Below the pieces are notes generated by a model. The model was not told the origin of the DNA. It did not search any database and saw only the letters and a list, made by a program, of their open reading frames with translations. Below, piece by piece: positions 1 through 6,644 of a stretch of 64,000 nucleotides of DNA (positions are counted from its first letter, which is position 1; each line of letters begins with the position of its first letter). The stretch spans positions 1,488,001 to 1,552,000 of the forward strand of contig NZ_VFNC01000002.1 of assembly GCF_006715395.1 (NCBI RefSeq). Direction: 5' to 3'. The position numbers and the translations under genes were made by a program. Source of the DNA: Streptomyces sp. SLBN-31. Its GTDB lineage: Bacteria > Actinomycetota > Actinomycetes > Streptomycetales > Streptomycetaceae.

Positions 1-778
1 CTCCGGCTGGAAGGACCCGGGCGCGGCCTTCACGGCGATCACGCAGATCGGCACGGAGTCCGCGGTGCTGATCTACTTCCGCAGGGACATCGGCCGGATC
101 ATCTCGGCGTGGACGCGCTCGCTGTTCAACAAGGAGATGCGCAAGAACCACGACGCCCAGATGGGCTGGCTGGTGATCGTCGGCTCGATCCCGATCGGTG
201 TGCTCGGGCTGCTGTTCAAGGACCAGATCGAGGGGCCGTTCCGCGATCTGCGGATCACGGCGACCATGCTGATCGTCGTCGGCGTGGTGATAGGCGTGGC
301 CGACCGGCTGGCGGCGCGGGACGAGACGGGCGGCCGGCACCGCGCGCCCAAGCAGCGCAAGACGCTGGAGAACCTGGGCGTGAAGGACGGCCTGGTCTAC
401 GGGCTGTGCCAGTCGGCGGCGCTGATCCCGGGCGTCTCCCGCTCCGGCGCCACCATCAGCGGCGGCCTGTTCATGGGCTACAAGCGCGAGGCCGCGGCCC
501 GCTACTCCTTCCTGCTCGCCATCCCCGCGGTGCTGGCCTCCGGCCTGTTCGAGACCAAGGACGCGCTGGAGAGCGACCACGTGGCGTGGGGGCCGACGCT
601 GTTCGCGACAGCGATCGCCTTCGCGTCCGGGTACGCGGTCATCGCCTGGTTCATGAAGTTCATCTCCACCAAGAGCTTCATGCCGTTCGTCTGGTACCGC
701 ATCGCGCTCGGCATCGTGATCATCGGTCTGGTGACGGCGGGCGTCCTGAGCCCGCACGCGGCAGAGTCGGCGGGCTGA
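1..778 (+). CDS. uppP: Undecaprenyl-diphosphatase UppP (BacA family), 5' end outside window
   Basis: The product is an integral-membrane phosphatase that converts undecaprenyl pyrophosphate to the monophosphate, recycling the lipid carrier for peptidoglycan; loss or gain of the family alters bacitracin sensitivity. The frame is open from base 2, so the gene begins upstream and the first GTG in the window (65) is internal. Visible sequence covers about 258 residues with several hydrophobic helices. The family signature PGVSRSGAT is encoded near 427-453 and is followed by a GLFMGYKR segment, both diagnostic of BacA/UppP. A long C-terminal hydrophobic stretch ends at the TGA at 776-778. Family assignment is secure; only the missing N-terminus limits it. 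Confidence 0.95.
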   Translation, partial: SGWKDPGAAFTAITQIGTESAVLIYFRRDIGRIISAWTRSLFNKEMRKNHDAQMGWLVIVGSIPIGVLGLLFKDQIEGPFRDLRITATMLIVVGVVIGVADRLAARDETGGRHRAPKQRKTLENLGVKDGLVYGLCQSAALIPGVSRSGATISGGLFMGYKREAAARYSFLLAIPAVLASGLFETKDALESDHVAWGPTLFATAIAFASGYAVIAWFMKFISTKSFMPFVWYRIALGIVIIGLVTAGVLSPHAAESAG

Positions 779-820
779 CCCGCAACACCGAAAACCCCTG
801 AACGCCGCGCCACGGCCACC

Positions 821-849
821 CCCTCAAGGGGCGCGGGGAACTGCGCGAC
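821..849. repeat. Streptomyces interspersed GCGCGGGGAACTGCGCGAC-type element, copy 1
   Basis: A GC-rich word containing GCGCGGGGAACTGCGCGAC sits 43 bp after uppP. The same core occurs in reverse orientation at 22089-22116 and 22225-22253, always just after a gene. From memory this is a common intergenic repeat in Streptomyces, lying where a transcript would end; that role is inference. Confidence 0.6.
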
Positions 850-908
850 CAACCCCCACCCACCCACAGCCGACAAACGACCTCACCCAACTCCCCGCAC
901 CACCACGC

Positions 909-1103
909 TCAACCGACGCTGAGGATGATCCGCTCCCGCACGCCCCCGCTTTCCAGCAGGCGATGCGCCTCCGCGGCCTCCCGCATCGGCATGGTCCTGC
1001 GGCTCTTCATCCGCAGCCGCCCCTCGGCCGGCATGGCCATGCCCTCGTCCAGCGCACCGGGGGTACGCTCCGTCTCACGCGACCCATATAGTTGATGTAT
1101 CAC
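909..1103 (-). pseudogene. C-terminal remnant of a zinc-binding/quinone oxidoreductase (MDR family)
   Basis: Only 64 codons remain. The last 40 residues (EGRLRMKSRRTMPMREAAEA, then HRLLESGG and a hydrophobic end) match the C-terminal end of NADPH:quinone oxidoreductase-like medium-chain dehydrogenases, which are normally about 310-330 aa. The nucleotide-binding and catalytic domains are missing. The open frame runs back into the palindromic control region at 1086-1109, so the promoter now abuts the 3' end of the gene, as expected after a large internal deletion. The divergent MarR gene probably once controlled the intact enzyme. Family is inferred from the short tail only. Confidence 0.6.
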
Positions 1104-1109
1104 ATATAT
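1086..1109. promoter_or_regulatory. Imperfect 24-bp palindrome, likely MarR operator
   Basis: The sequence has the form ATATA-nn-TGAT-nn-ATCA-nn-TATAT and matches its own reverse complement at 20 of 24 positions. It lies between the oxidoreductase remnant and the MarR gene at 1173. The word ATAGTTGA-nnnn-TCA inside it (1088-1102) recurs at 2914-2928 upstream of the SDR gene at 3011, suggesting one regulator for both. AT-rich imperfect palindromes are the usual MarR target. Confidence 0.6.
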
Positions 1110-1172
1110 GCTCGCACCACACCCGTAAACCCGGAGGTGATGGAAGGGTCAACCACCTCCTAAGGTGGGGCC

Positions 1173-1634
1173 ATGGAGGAAGCACCCCGCTGGCTGAGCC
1201 CCGTCGAGGAACGAGCCTGGCGCGGCATGCTGCGCATGCACGACCTGCTGGTCAACCAGGCCGGCCGGACGCTGCAGAGCGAGTTCGGGCTGTCCGCCAC
1301 CGACTACTCCGTGCTCGCCGAGCTGACCCGCGCGCCCGGCGACCGACTGCGCGTGCTGGAACTCGCGAAGGTGCTCGGCTGGGAGAAGAGCCGGGTGTCG
1401 CACCACCTCTCACGCATGGTGAAGCGCGGTCTGGTCGCCCGCGAGGAGTGCCTCGACGACGGGCGCGGGGCGTACATGATGGTGACCCCGGCCGGCCGGG
1501 AGGCACTGGAGGCCGCCGCGCCGCAGCATGTCGAGGACGTCCGGCGTCTCTTCCTGGACCATCTGTCGCCCGGCCAGATCACGCTGCTGGCGGAGATCAC
1601 CGACACAGTCATCGAGAAGATCGACATCAGCTGA
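1173..1634 (+). CDS. MarR-family transcriptional regulator
   Basis: A 153-residue protein of normal MarR length. The winged helix-turn-helix occupies roughly residues 45-110: an LELAKVLGWEKSRVSHHLSR recognition segment, then the wing with the DDGRGAYMMVTPAGRE motif, close to the conserved D-x-R-G-x-x-V-x-LTxxG pattern. MarR proteins are small dimeric repressors often relieved by phenolic or oxidising ligands. The ATG at 1173 follows an AAGGTGGGG ribosome site. A 7-bp GGAGGTG/CACCTCC inverted repeat lies in the leader at 1133-1160. The gene is divergent from the oxidoreductase remnant across a palindrome and upstream of an LLM oxidoreductase and an SDR, plausible regulon members. No ligand can be inferred. 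Confidence 0.9.
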   Translation: MEEAPRWLSPVEERAWRGMLRMHDLLVNQAGRTLQSEFGLSATDYSVLAELTRAPGDRLRVLELAKVLGWEKSRVSHHLSRMVKRGLVAREECLDDGRGAYMMVTPAGREALEAAAPQHVEDVRRLFLDHLSPGQITLLAEITDTVIEKIDIS

Positions 1635-1658
1635 GGTCTCCGTCCGGGAGACCTCAGC
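1630..1658 (+). terminator. Strong hairpin terminator after the MarR gene
   Basis: A perfect 12-bp stem (GCTGAGGTCTCC paired with its complement) closes a 5-base loop and overlaps the MarR stop codon. There is no clear U-tract, as is common in Streptomyces. It separates MarR from the next gene. Confidence 0.75.
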
Positions 1659-1699
1659 CGCCCCGGCCCGTCGATCCACACCGCCACCGCGGGACGAAC

Positions 1700-1724
1700 G
1701 GAATGAACACGTCCCGCGATTGTT
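1700..1724 (+). promoter_or_regulatory. Possible SigR-type promoter giving a leaderless transcript
   Basis: GGAAT at 1700-1704 and GTT at 1722-1724 are separated by 17 bases, close to the oxidative-stress sigma factor SigR pattern GGAAT-N18-GTT. The expected start point falls at or just before the ATG at 1734, so the LLM mRNA may be leaderless; only a weak purine-rich site precedes that ATG. Spacing is one base short of the consensus. Confidence 0.35.
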
Positions 1725-1733
1725 GAAAGCGGT

Positions 1734-2756
1734 ATGAAAAAGATCGGGTTCCTGTCATTCGGGCACTGGACGCCGTCGCCGCACTCCCGGACGCGCTCCG
1801 CCTCGGACTCGCTGCTACAGGCGATCGACCTCGCGGTCGCCGCGGAGGAGCTGGGGGCGGACGGCGCCTACTTCCGCGTCCACCACTTCGCCCGGCAGCA
1901 CGCCTCACCGTTCCCGCTGCTCGCGGCGATCGGCGCGCGCACCAGCCGGATCGAGATCGGCACCGGTGTGATCGACATGCGCTACGAGAACCCCCTGTAC
2001 ATGGCGGAGGACGCGGGCGCGGCCGACCTGATCTCGGGCGGCCGGCTCCAGCTCGGCCTGAGCCGCGGCTCACCGGAACAGGTCATCGACGGTTGGCGGC
2101 ACTTCGGCCATCGCCCGCCGGAGGGCGGGACCGACGCCGACCTGGCTCGCGGGCACACCGAGGAGCTGCTCAGGGTGCTCACCGGTGAGGGATTCGCAGA
2201 GCCCGACCCCTCGCCGATGTTCGCCAACCCACCGGGCCTGCTGCGCATCGAACCGCACTCCGAGGGCCTGCGGGACCGCATCTGGTGGGGCTCCGGTTCG
2301 AACGCCACCGCCGTATGGGCCGCCGGGCTGGGGATGAACCTGCAGAGTTCGACCCTCAAGGACGACGAGAGCGGCGAGCCGCTCCACGTCCAGCAGCGCA
2401 AGCAGATCGAGGCGTACCACGAGGCATGGCGGGCCGCCGGCCACACCCGGACCCCCAGGGTGTCCGTCAGCCGCAGCATCTTCCCGCTCGTCGACGACAC
2501 GGACCGGGCGTACTTCGGCCGTGACCGCGACTCGAAGGACCAGATCGGCTATATCGACGCCAAGACGCGCAGCATCTTCGGCCGGTCCTACGCCGCCGAG
2601 CCGGACGTGCTGGTCAAGCAGCTCGCCGAGGACGAGGCCATCGCTGCCGCCGACACCCTGTTGCTCACGGTGCCCAACCAACTGGGCGTCGAGTACAACG
2701 CACATGTCCTCGACAGCATCCTGACGCACGTGGCGCCGGAACTCGGCTGGCGCTGA
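1734..2756 (+). CDS. LLM-class flavin-dependent oxidoreductase (luciferase-like monooxygenase)
   Basis: A 340-residue bacterial-luciferase-fold protein. The N-terminus (KKIGFLSFGHWTP), the AEELGADGAYFRVHHF segment near residue 40 and the later GRLQLGLSRGSPEQV segment near residue 105 are typical of LLM monooxygenases that use reduced FMN or F420 for oxidative chemistry. Length is normal and no domain is missing. The start follows the MarR terminator and a GGAAT/GTT promoter-like pair rather than a strong ribosome site. It lies between the MarR gene and an SDR whose promoter carries the MarR-like site, so it may belong to a redox or aldehyde/quinone response. The substrate cannot be told from sequence. 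Confidence 0.9.
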   Translation: MKKIGFLSFGHWTPSPHSRTRSASDSLLQAIDLAVAAEELGADGAYFRVHHFARQHASPFPLLAAIGARTSRIEIGTGVIDMRYENPLYMAEDAGAADLISGGRLQLGLSRGSPEQVIDGWRHFGHRPPEGGTDADLARGHTEELLRVLTGEGFAEPDPSPMFANPPGLLRIEPHSEGLRDRIWWGSGSNATAVWAAGLGMNLQSSTLKDDESGEPLHVQQRKQIEAYHEAWRAAGHTRTPRVSVSRSIFPLVDDTDRAYFGRDRDSKDQIGYIDAKTRSIFGRSYAAEPDVLVKQLAEDEAIAAADTLLLTVPNQLGVEYNAHVLDSILTHVAPELGWR

Positions 2757-2770
2757 CGAGCGGGGCCGAC

Positions 2771-2829
2771 GAAGGCGCCACCCGGGTAAGCAGCGGCCCG
2801 CGCGCCCCGCCGACCGGGGCGGCGCCTTC
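2771..2829 (+). terminator. GC-rich hairpin after the LLM gene
   Basis: GAAGGCGCC at 2771-2779 pairs with GGCGCCTTC at 2821-2829 around a GC-rich interior that can itself fold (CCCCGCCGACCGGGG). It starts 14 bp past the stop codon. The long loop makes it weaker evidence than the other terminators in the window. Confidence 0.4.
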
Positions 2830-2913
2830 ACCCGCCCCACCCAGCACCGCGGTACATCGAGATACCCCATACCATGCACCGCAGCACATCAAGATAGGTG
2901 ACGCTTCACCCTT

Positions 2914-2947
2914 ATAGTTGACACGTCATCTTTCCCCTTCTTAGAGT
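2914..2947 (+). promoter_or_regulatory. HrdB-like promoter overlapped by a MarR-type operator
   Basis: TTGACA (2918-2923) and TAGAGT (2942-2947) are spaced by 18 bases, a good housekeeping promoter for Streptomyces. The -35 box is overlapped by ATAGTTGACACGTCA (2914-2928), whose TGACACGTCA core is a perfect palindrome and which shares ATAGTTGA-nnnn-TCA with the operator before the MarR gene. Binding there would block the polymerase. Confidence 0.55.
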
Positions 2948-3010
2948 CATTGAAAGTTGAACTGATCGGCGACCGGGCAGGCCGTCGACGCAATTACCAG
3001 GAGAGACACC

Positions 3011-3760
3011 ATGGGACAGCTGGACGGCAAGACGGTCGTCATCACCGGCGGCACAAGCGGCATCGGACTGGCCACGGCCCAGCGCTTCACCCAGGAAGGC
3101 GCCCACGTCTACATCACGGGACGCCGCAAGGAAACCCTCGACCAGGCCGCCGAACTGATCGGCGGCAACGTCACCCCGGTCCAGGCCGACAGCGCGAACC
3201 TGGCCGACCTCGACCGGCTCTACGCCACCGTCGCCGACGCCGGACACCGGATCGACGTCCTGTTCGCCAACGCCGGCGGCGGTGAGTTCGCGCCCCTCGA
3301 CCAGGTCACCGAGGAGCACTACGACAGCACCTTCGACAGCAACGTCAAGGGCACCGTGTTCACCGTCCAGAAGGCGCTTCCCCACCTGGTCGACGGCGCA
3401 TCGGTGATCCTCACGGGCTCCATCGCGGGCGTCTCCGGGGACCCCGCCTTCGGCGTCTACGGCGCCTCCAAGGCCGCCATCCGCTCCTTCGCCCGCACCT
3501 GGGCCAACGAGCTCAGCGGGCGCGGCGTCCGCGTCAACACCATCTCCCCCGGTCCCATCACCACGCCCGGCCTCAACGGCCTCGCCGCGGACGAGGAAGG
3601 GGCCGCGGAGCTGCGGAAGACCCTCGCCGGCATCGTCCCCCTGGGGCGCATGGGGCAGCCGGAGGAGGTCGCCGCCCTCGCCCTCTTCCTCGCCACCGAC
3701 CAGGCCAGCTTCATCACCGGCACGGAGATCTTCGTCGACGGCGGCGCCAAGCAGGTGTAG
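3011..3760 (+). CDS. SDR-family NAD(P)-dependent oxidoreductase
   Basis: A classical short-chain dehydrogenase of 249 residues. It shows the cofactor motif TGGTSGIG at residues 12-19, the NAG segment (LFANAGGGEF) near 85-95, the catalytic Ser in the TGSIAGVSG stretch, and the YGASK catalytic Tyr/Lys pair near residue 155. The C-terminal FITGTEIFVDGGA is typical of the family. The ATG is preceded by an AGGAGAG ribosome site. Its promoter carries the MarR-like operator, which links it to the regulator at 1173. It reduces or oxidises an unknown carbonyl or alcohol; FabG-like annotations would be overreach. Confidence 0.92.
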   Translation: MGQLDGKTVVITGGTSGIGLATAQRFTQEGAHVYITGRRKETLDQAAELIGGNVTPVQADSANLADLDRLYATVADAGHRIDVLFANAGGGEFAPLDQVTEEHYDSTFDSNVKGTVFTVQKALPHLVDGASVILTGSIAGVSGDPAFGVYGASKAAIRSFARTWANELSGRGVRVNTISPGPITTPGLNGLAADEEGAAELRKTLAGIVPLGRMGQPEEVAALALFLATDQASFITGTEIFVDGGAKQV

Positions 3761-3889
3761 TCCGGTCCGCCGTGCCGGCACTCACGACGCACTACGAGGG
3801 GTGCGATCAAGGAAGTCGTGACGCAGGACATACGGGATCAGTAGCCGTTCGGTAGCGCAGTGTCAGTGCTTGCCCCTAGGCTTGTCCGC

Positions 3890-4069
3890 ATGTCCCCCGA
3901 TTCCGTGACCTCTGGTTCCGTGCGCTCTGCCGCCGAGGTGAACGAGCAGATCCGGGCGCTGTGGATGCGTGCGGGTGGTTCGTTGTCGGCCCAGGAACGC
4001 ACGGAGTACGAGCTGTTGGTGGTCGAGTGGGCCGAGGCGATCCGAGGCGACGTCATCAAGGCGGCCTGA
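3890..4069 (+). CDS. Small conserved-type hypothetical protein (59 aa)
   Basis: A short soluble protein beginning MSPDSVTSGSVRSAAEVNEQ and ending in EAIRGDVIKAA. I chose the ATG at 3890 over an in-frame GTG at 3860 because the coding-like composition begins there. The body (NEQIRALWMRAGGSLSAQER) is predicted helical and acidic/basic patterned, with no signal peptide, cysteines or known motif. GC3 bias supports coding. It stands alone, converging on the SDR gene at 4128. I do not recognise a function. Confidence 0.6.
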   Translation: MSPDSVTSGSVRSAAEVNEQIRALWMRAGGSLSAQERTEYELLVVEWAEAIRGDVIKAA

Positions 4070-4127
4070 CGGCGCCGGCATCCCGGCGCCCGCCACCCGC
4101 GCGACCGAGCCCGAGCGCCCCGGCCCT

Positions 4128-4868
4128 TCACCGCCCGCCCGCCACCCGCAACACCGCCCCCGTCGTGTAAGACGCGTCCGGTGACATCAGCCAGGCGATG
4201 GCCGCCGCGATCTCCTCCGCCCGCGCCGGACGCCGCAGCGGAATGCCCTCCGCCATCCGCCAGGCCCGGTCCGGGTCGCCCATCGCCGCGTGCATCTCCG
4301 TGTCGACCGCACCCGGCGCGACCGCGTTGACGCGGATGCCGTCCGGTCCGAGCTCCTTGGCGAGCCCGAGGGTGAGCGCGTCGACGGCGGCCTTGGTGGC
4401 CGCGTAGTGCACGTACTCCCCGGGGCTGCCGAGAGTGGCCGCGCCCGACGACACGTTCACGATGACACCGGCGCCCCGCGCCGTCATGAGCTGTGCCGCA
4501 CGGCGTGAACACAGCAGTGTTCCCAGGAGGTTGACGTCGACCACCCGGCGCAGGGTCGCCGTGTCCGTGTCGGCGAGGCGGCCCAGCAGGCCGGTCACGC
4601 CCGCGTTGTTCACCAACCCCGTCACCGGCCCCAGTTCGCGCTCCGCCGTCTCGAAGAGCCGCTCGACGTCGGCCTCCACGGCGGTGTCCACCCGCACCGC
4701 GACCGCGCGAGCGCCCGCCTCGCGCACCCCGTCCGCCACCTTCTCGGCGGCCTCGGCGTCACGGACGTACCCGACCGCCACGTCATGTCCCTCGGAGGCG
4801 AGGCGCAGACAGGTCGCGGCACCGATTCCCCTGCTGCCCCCGGTGACGACGGTGACGAGACGTTTCAT
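4128..4868 (-). CDS. SDR-family oxidoreductase (FabG-like)
   Basis: A 246-residue short-chain dehydrogenase with TGGSRGIG near the N-terminus, LVNNAGVTG at the NNAG position, the catalytic Ser in NVSSGAATLGSPG and the YAATK Tyr/Lys pair, ending TTGAVLRVAGGR. The start at 4868 is chosen because a GGGAGGT site lies 6 bases upstream. An earlier in-frame ATG at 4910 would run the coding region through a perfect palindrome (4893-4909) that looks like an operator. The gene is followed on its right by another minus-strand gene, an LLM oxidoreductase. Substrate unknown. Confidence 0.9.
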   Translation of the reverse strand: MKRLVTVVTGGSRGIGAATCLRLASEGHDVAVGYVRDAEAAEKVADGVREAGARAVAVRVDTAVEADVERLFETAERELGPVTGLVNNAGVTGLLGRLADTDTATLRRVVDVNLLGTLLCSRRAAQLMTARGAGVIVNVSSGAATLGSPGEYVHYAATKAAVDALTLGLAKELGPDGIRVNAVAPGAVDTEMHAAMGDPDRAWRMAEGIPLRRPARAEEIAAAIAWLMSPDASYTTGAVLRVAGGR

Positions 4869-4892
4869 GGGACCTCCCGAACCAAAGCAAAA

Positions 4893-4909
4893 TGATCGAT
4901 CATCGATCA
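4893..4909. promoter_or_regulatory. Perfect 8-1-8 inverted repeat, candidate operator
   Basis: TGATCGAT-C-ATCGATCA is a perfect 17-bp inverted repeat centred 33 bp upstream of the SDR start. It has the size and symmetry of a TetR-type operator. No regulator gene is adjacent, so the protein that binds it must be encoded elsewhere. Confidence 0.6.
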
Positions 4910-4977
4910 CCCTAGTCGTCCGGCGGCCACCGCGAGCCCGCCGAACCGATCCCGCCGAAACGCCCCCTCCGGGAAAC

Positions 4978-5952
4978 CTACCCCCGGGCGTACTCCTTCA
5001 CGAGCTCATACGACCTCAGCCGGTCGGCGAGCGCGTAGACCGGCGTGACCAGCATCAGTTCGTCCGCCCCCGTCGCCTCCACCACCTCCGTCAGGCGCTT
5101 GACCACGGACACCGGCGATCCGTGCGCCTGCTGGGAACGGAAGGCCGTCAGCGCCTTCTCCTCCTGCTCCGTGAACGCGTGGGCCGCCGCCTCTCCCGGT
5201 TTCGGGAAGGGGATCTCGCTGCGCCCCTGCAGCAGCCCGGCCTTGACGACGTCCATGGGACCCGCCAGCCGCGCGGCCTCCTCGTCCGTCTCGGCGCACA
5301 CCGTCTCCACGCAGACCAGCACGCGCGGCCGTGCGCACCAGCGGGACGGGGTGAAGTGCTCGCGGTAGTGGGCGAGCGCGGCCGGGGTGTTGTCGGGGCG
5401 GATGTGGTGGGCGAAGGCGATCGGCAGTCCCAGTTCGGCGGCGAGCGCGGCACCGGCGGTGCTGGAGGACAGCAGCCATGGCTCGGGGAGCGGCCCGAGG
5501 GCCACCTCCTCCACCAGGAGGCGCAGGATCGCCATGACGTCGTCGCGGTACTCGGCGTCCGTGGTCGGGGCCGCTCCCCGGCGCAGGGCCCTGGCCGTGG
5601 GCTCGTCGAAAGTGCCCGGGCCGCGGCCGATGCCCAGGTCGATGCGGTCCGGGTGCAGTGCGGCGAGCGTCCCGAACTGCTCCGCGAGCGTGATCGGGGC
5701 GTGGTTCGGCGCGAGGACCCCTCCGGAACCGAGCCTGAGCGACGAGGTCAGGGCGGCCGCGTGGGCGGTCAGGACGACCGGAGGGAACGCCCCGATGGCC
5801 GGGGAGTGATGGTGTTCCGCGTACCAGAGCCGCTCGTAGCCGAGGACTTCGAGACGTCGGGCGAACTCGGCGGTGTCGCGCAACGTGTCGACGGCCGGGG
5901 CGCCCGACTGGACCATGGCCACCTCGAGCGCGCTGAGCGGGACAGTGATCAT
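4978..5952 (-). CDS. LLM-class flavin-dependent oxidoreductase
   Basis: A 324-residue luciferase-like protein. MITVPLSALEVAMVQSGAPA at the N-terminus, then the LGYERLWYAEHHHSPAIGAF segment near residue 40 and IDLGIGRGPGTFDEPTARAL near residue 95, are hallmarks of the LLM group that includes alkanal monooxygenase-like proteins. The start at 5952 is chosen because residues encoded further upstream are not coding-like. It is monocistronic, with a 109-bp gap before the SDR at 4868. It differs from the LLM protein at 1734 and is not a recent duplicate. Reaction unknown. Confidence 0.9.
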   Translation of the reverse strand: MITVPLSALEVAMVQSGAPAVDTLRDTAEFARRLEVLGYERLWYAEHHHSPAIGAFPPVVLTAHAAALTSSLRLGSGGVLAPNHAPITLAEQFGTLAALHPDRIDLGIGRGPGTFDEPTARALRRGAAPTTDAEYRDDVMAILRLLVEEVALGPLPEPWLLSSSTAGAALAAELGLPIAFAHHIRPDNTPAALAHYREHFTPSRWCARPRVLVCVETVCAETDEEAARLAGPMDVVKAGLLQGRSEIPFPKPGEAAAHAFTEQEEKALTAFRSQQAHGSPVSVVKRLTEVVEATGADELMLVTPVYALADRLRSYELVKEYARG

Positions 5953-6079
5953 TCGGTCAGTATAGGAAGGGCACGTGTCGGTATCACGCCGGAATCGGCA
6001 TGCGGTGCAAGGGAGTTGAGAACGTCCCGCCGCGAAGAGCGTCGATTGTGGCGCCACGCCCCTTGGCCCGGCCCGCCTC

Positions 6080-6574
6080 ATGCCCAACACTGAGCCGATG
6101 ACGCAGCGTGTGGAGCTCGCGACCGTGATGGACCGGCTGGCCGTCGACGAGGTGGTCACCGACTACGCGACGGCGGTGGACGACGGCGACTGGGAGGCCT
6201 ACCGGGGGCTGTTCGCGCCGGACGGGCGTGCCGACTACCGCTCGGCGGGCGGCATCGAGGGCGACGCGGGGAGCGTCGCCGCCTGGCTCGCCGAAAGCAT
6301 GCTGCTGTTTCCGATGCGGCAGCATCTGATCGTCAACCGCCGGGTGCGGTTCGGGACCCTGGAGTAGGACGCCGGCGACACGGCCCGGGTGCGGGCCGAC
6401 TACGTCAACCCGATGCGGCTCGATCCGGACGGCTCCGTGCCCGACTTCGTGTGCGGTGGGCGCTACGCCTTCGCCCTGCTGCGCACGCACGACGGCTGGC
6501 GGCTGACGGAGGTCGTCGTCGAGGAGAAGTGGCGGCGGCTGCCGGGGCCGCGGCCCGCGTCCTTGGCCGAATGA
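6080..6574 (+). pseudogene. SnoaL/NTF2-like protein interrupted by an in-frame amber codon
   Basis: Both halves lie in the same frame. Residues 1-95 (LATVMDRLAVDEVVTDYATA, a DDGDWEAYRGLFAPDGRADY stretch, then QHLIVNRRVRF) and the part after the stop (RVRADYVNPMRLDP, FVCGGRYAFALLRTHDGWRL) together form one complete NTF2-like domain of about 165 residues. A TAG at 6365-6367 interrupts it between GTLE and DAGDT. No base has been lost, so this is a point nonsense change, a sequencing error, or readthrough. Such proteins are small cone-shaped enzymes or binding domains of varied function. A GGAAT-N19-GTT SigR-like pair lies at 5991-6017. Confidence 0.7.
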
Positions 6575-6644
6575 TCGCGGCCGCTCTGTCCCGGATCACG
6601 GAAAACACGCACACTGGAGCCACAGCTGGGTAGAGGGGGGCCGT

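Noticed and set aside
1133..1160. A possible tiny leader peptide (MEGSTTS) and attenuator before the MarR gene
   Set aside because: The GGAGGTG/CACCTCC stem is only 7 bp and the leader frame's ribosome site is too close to its ATG; not enough to claim attenuation.
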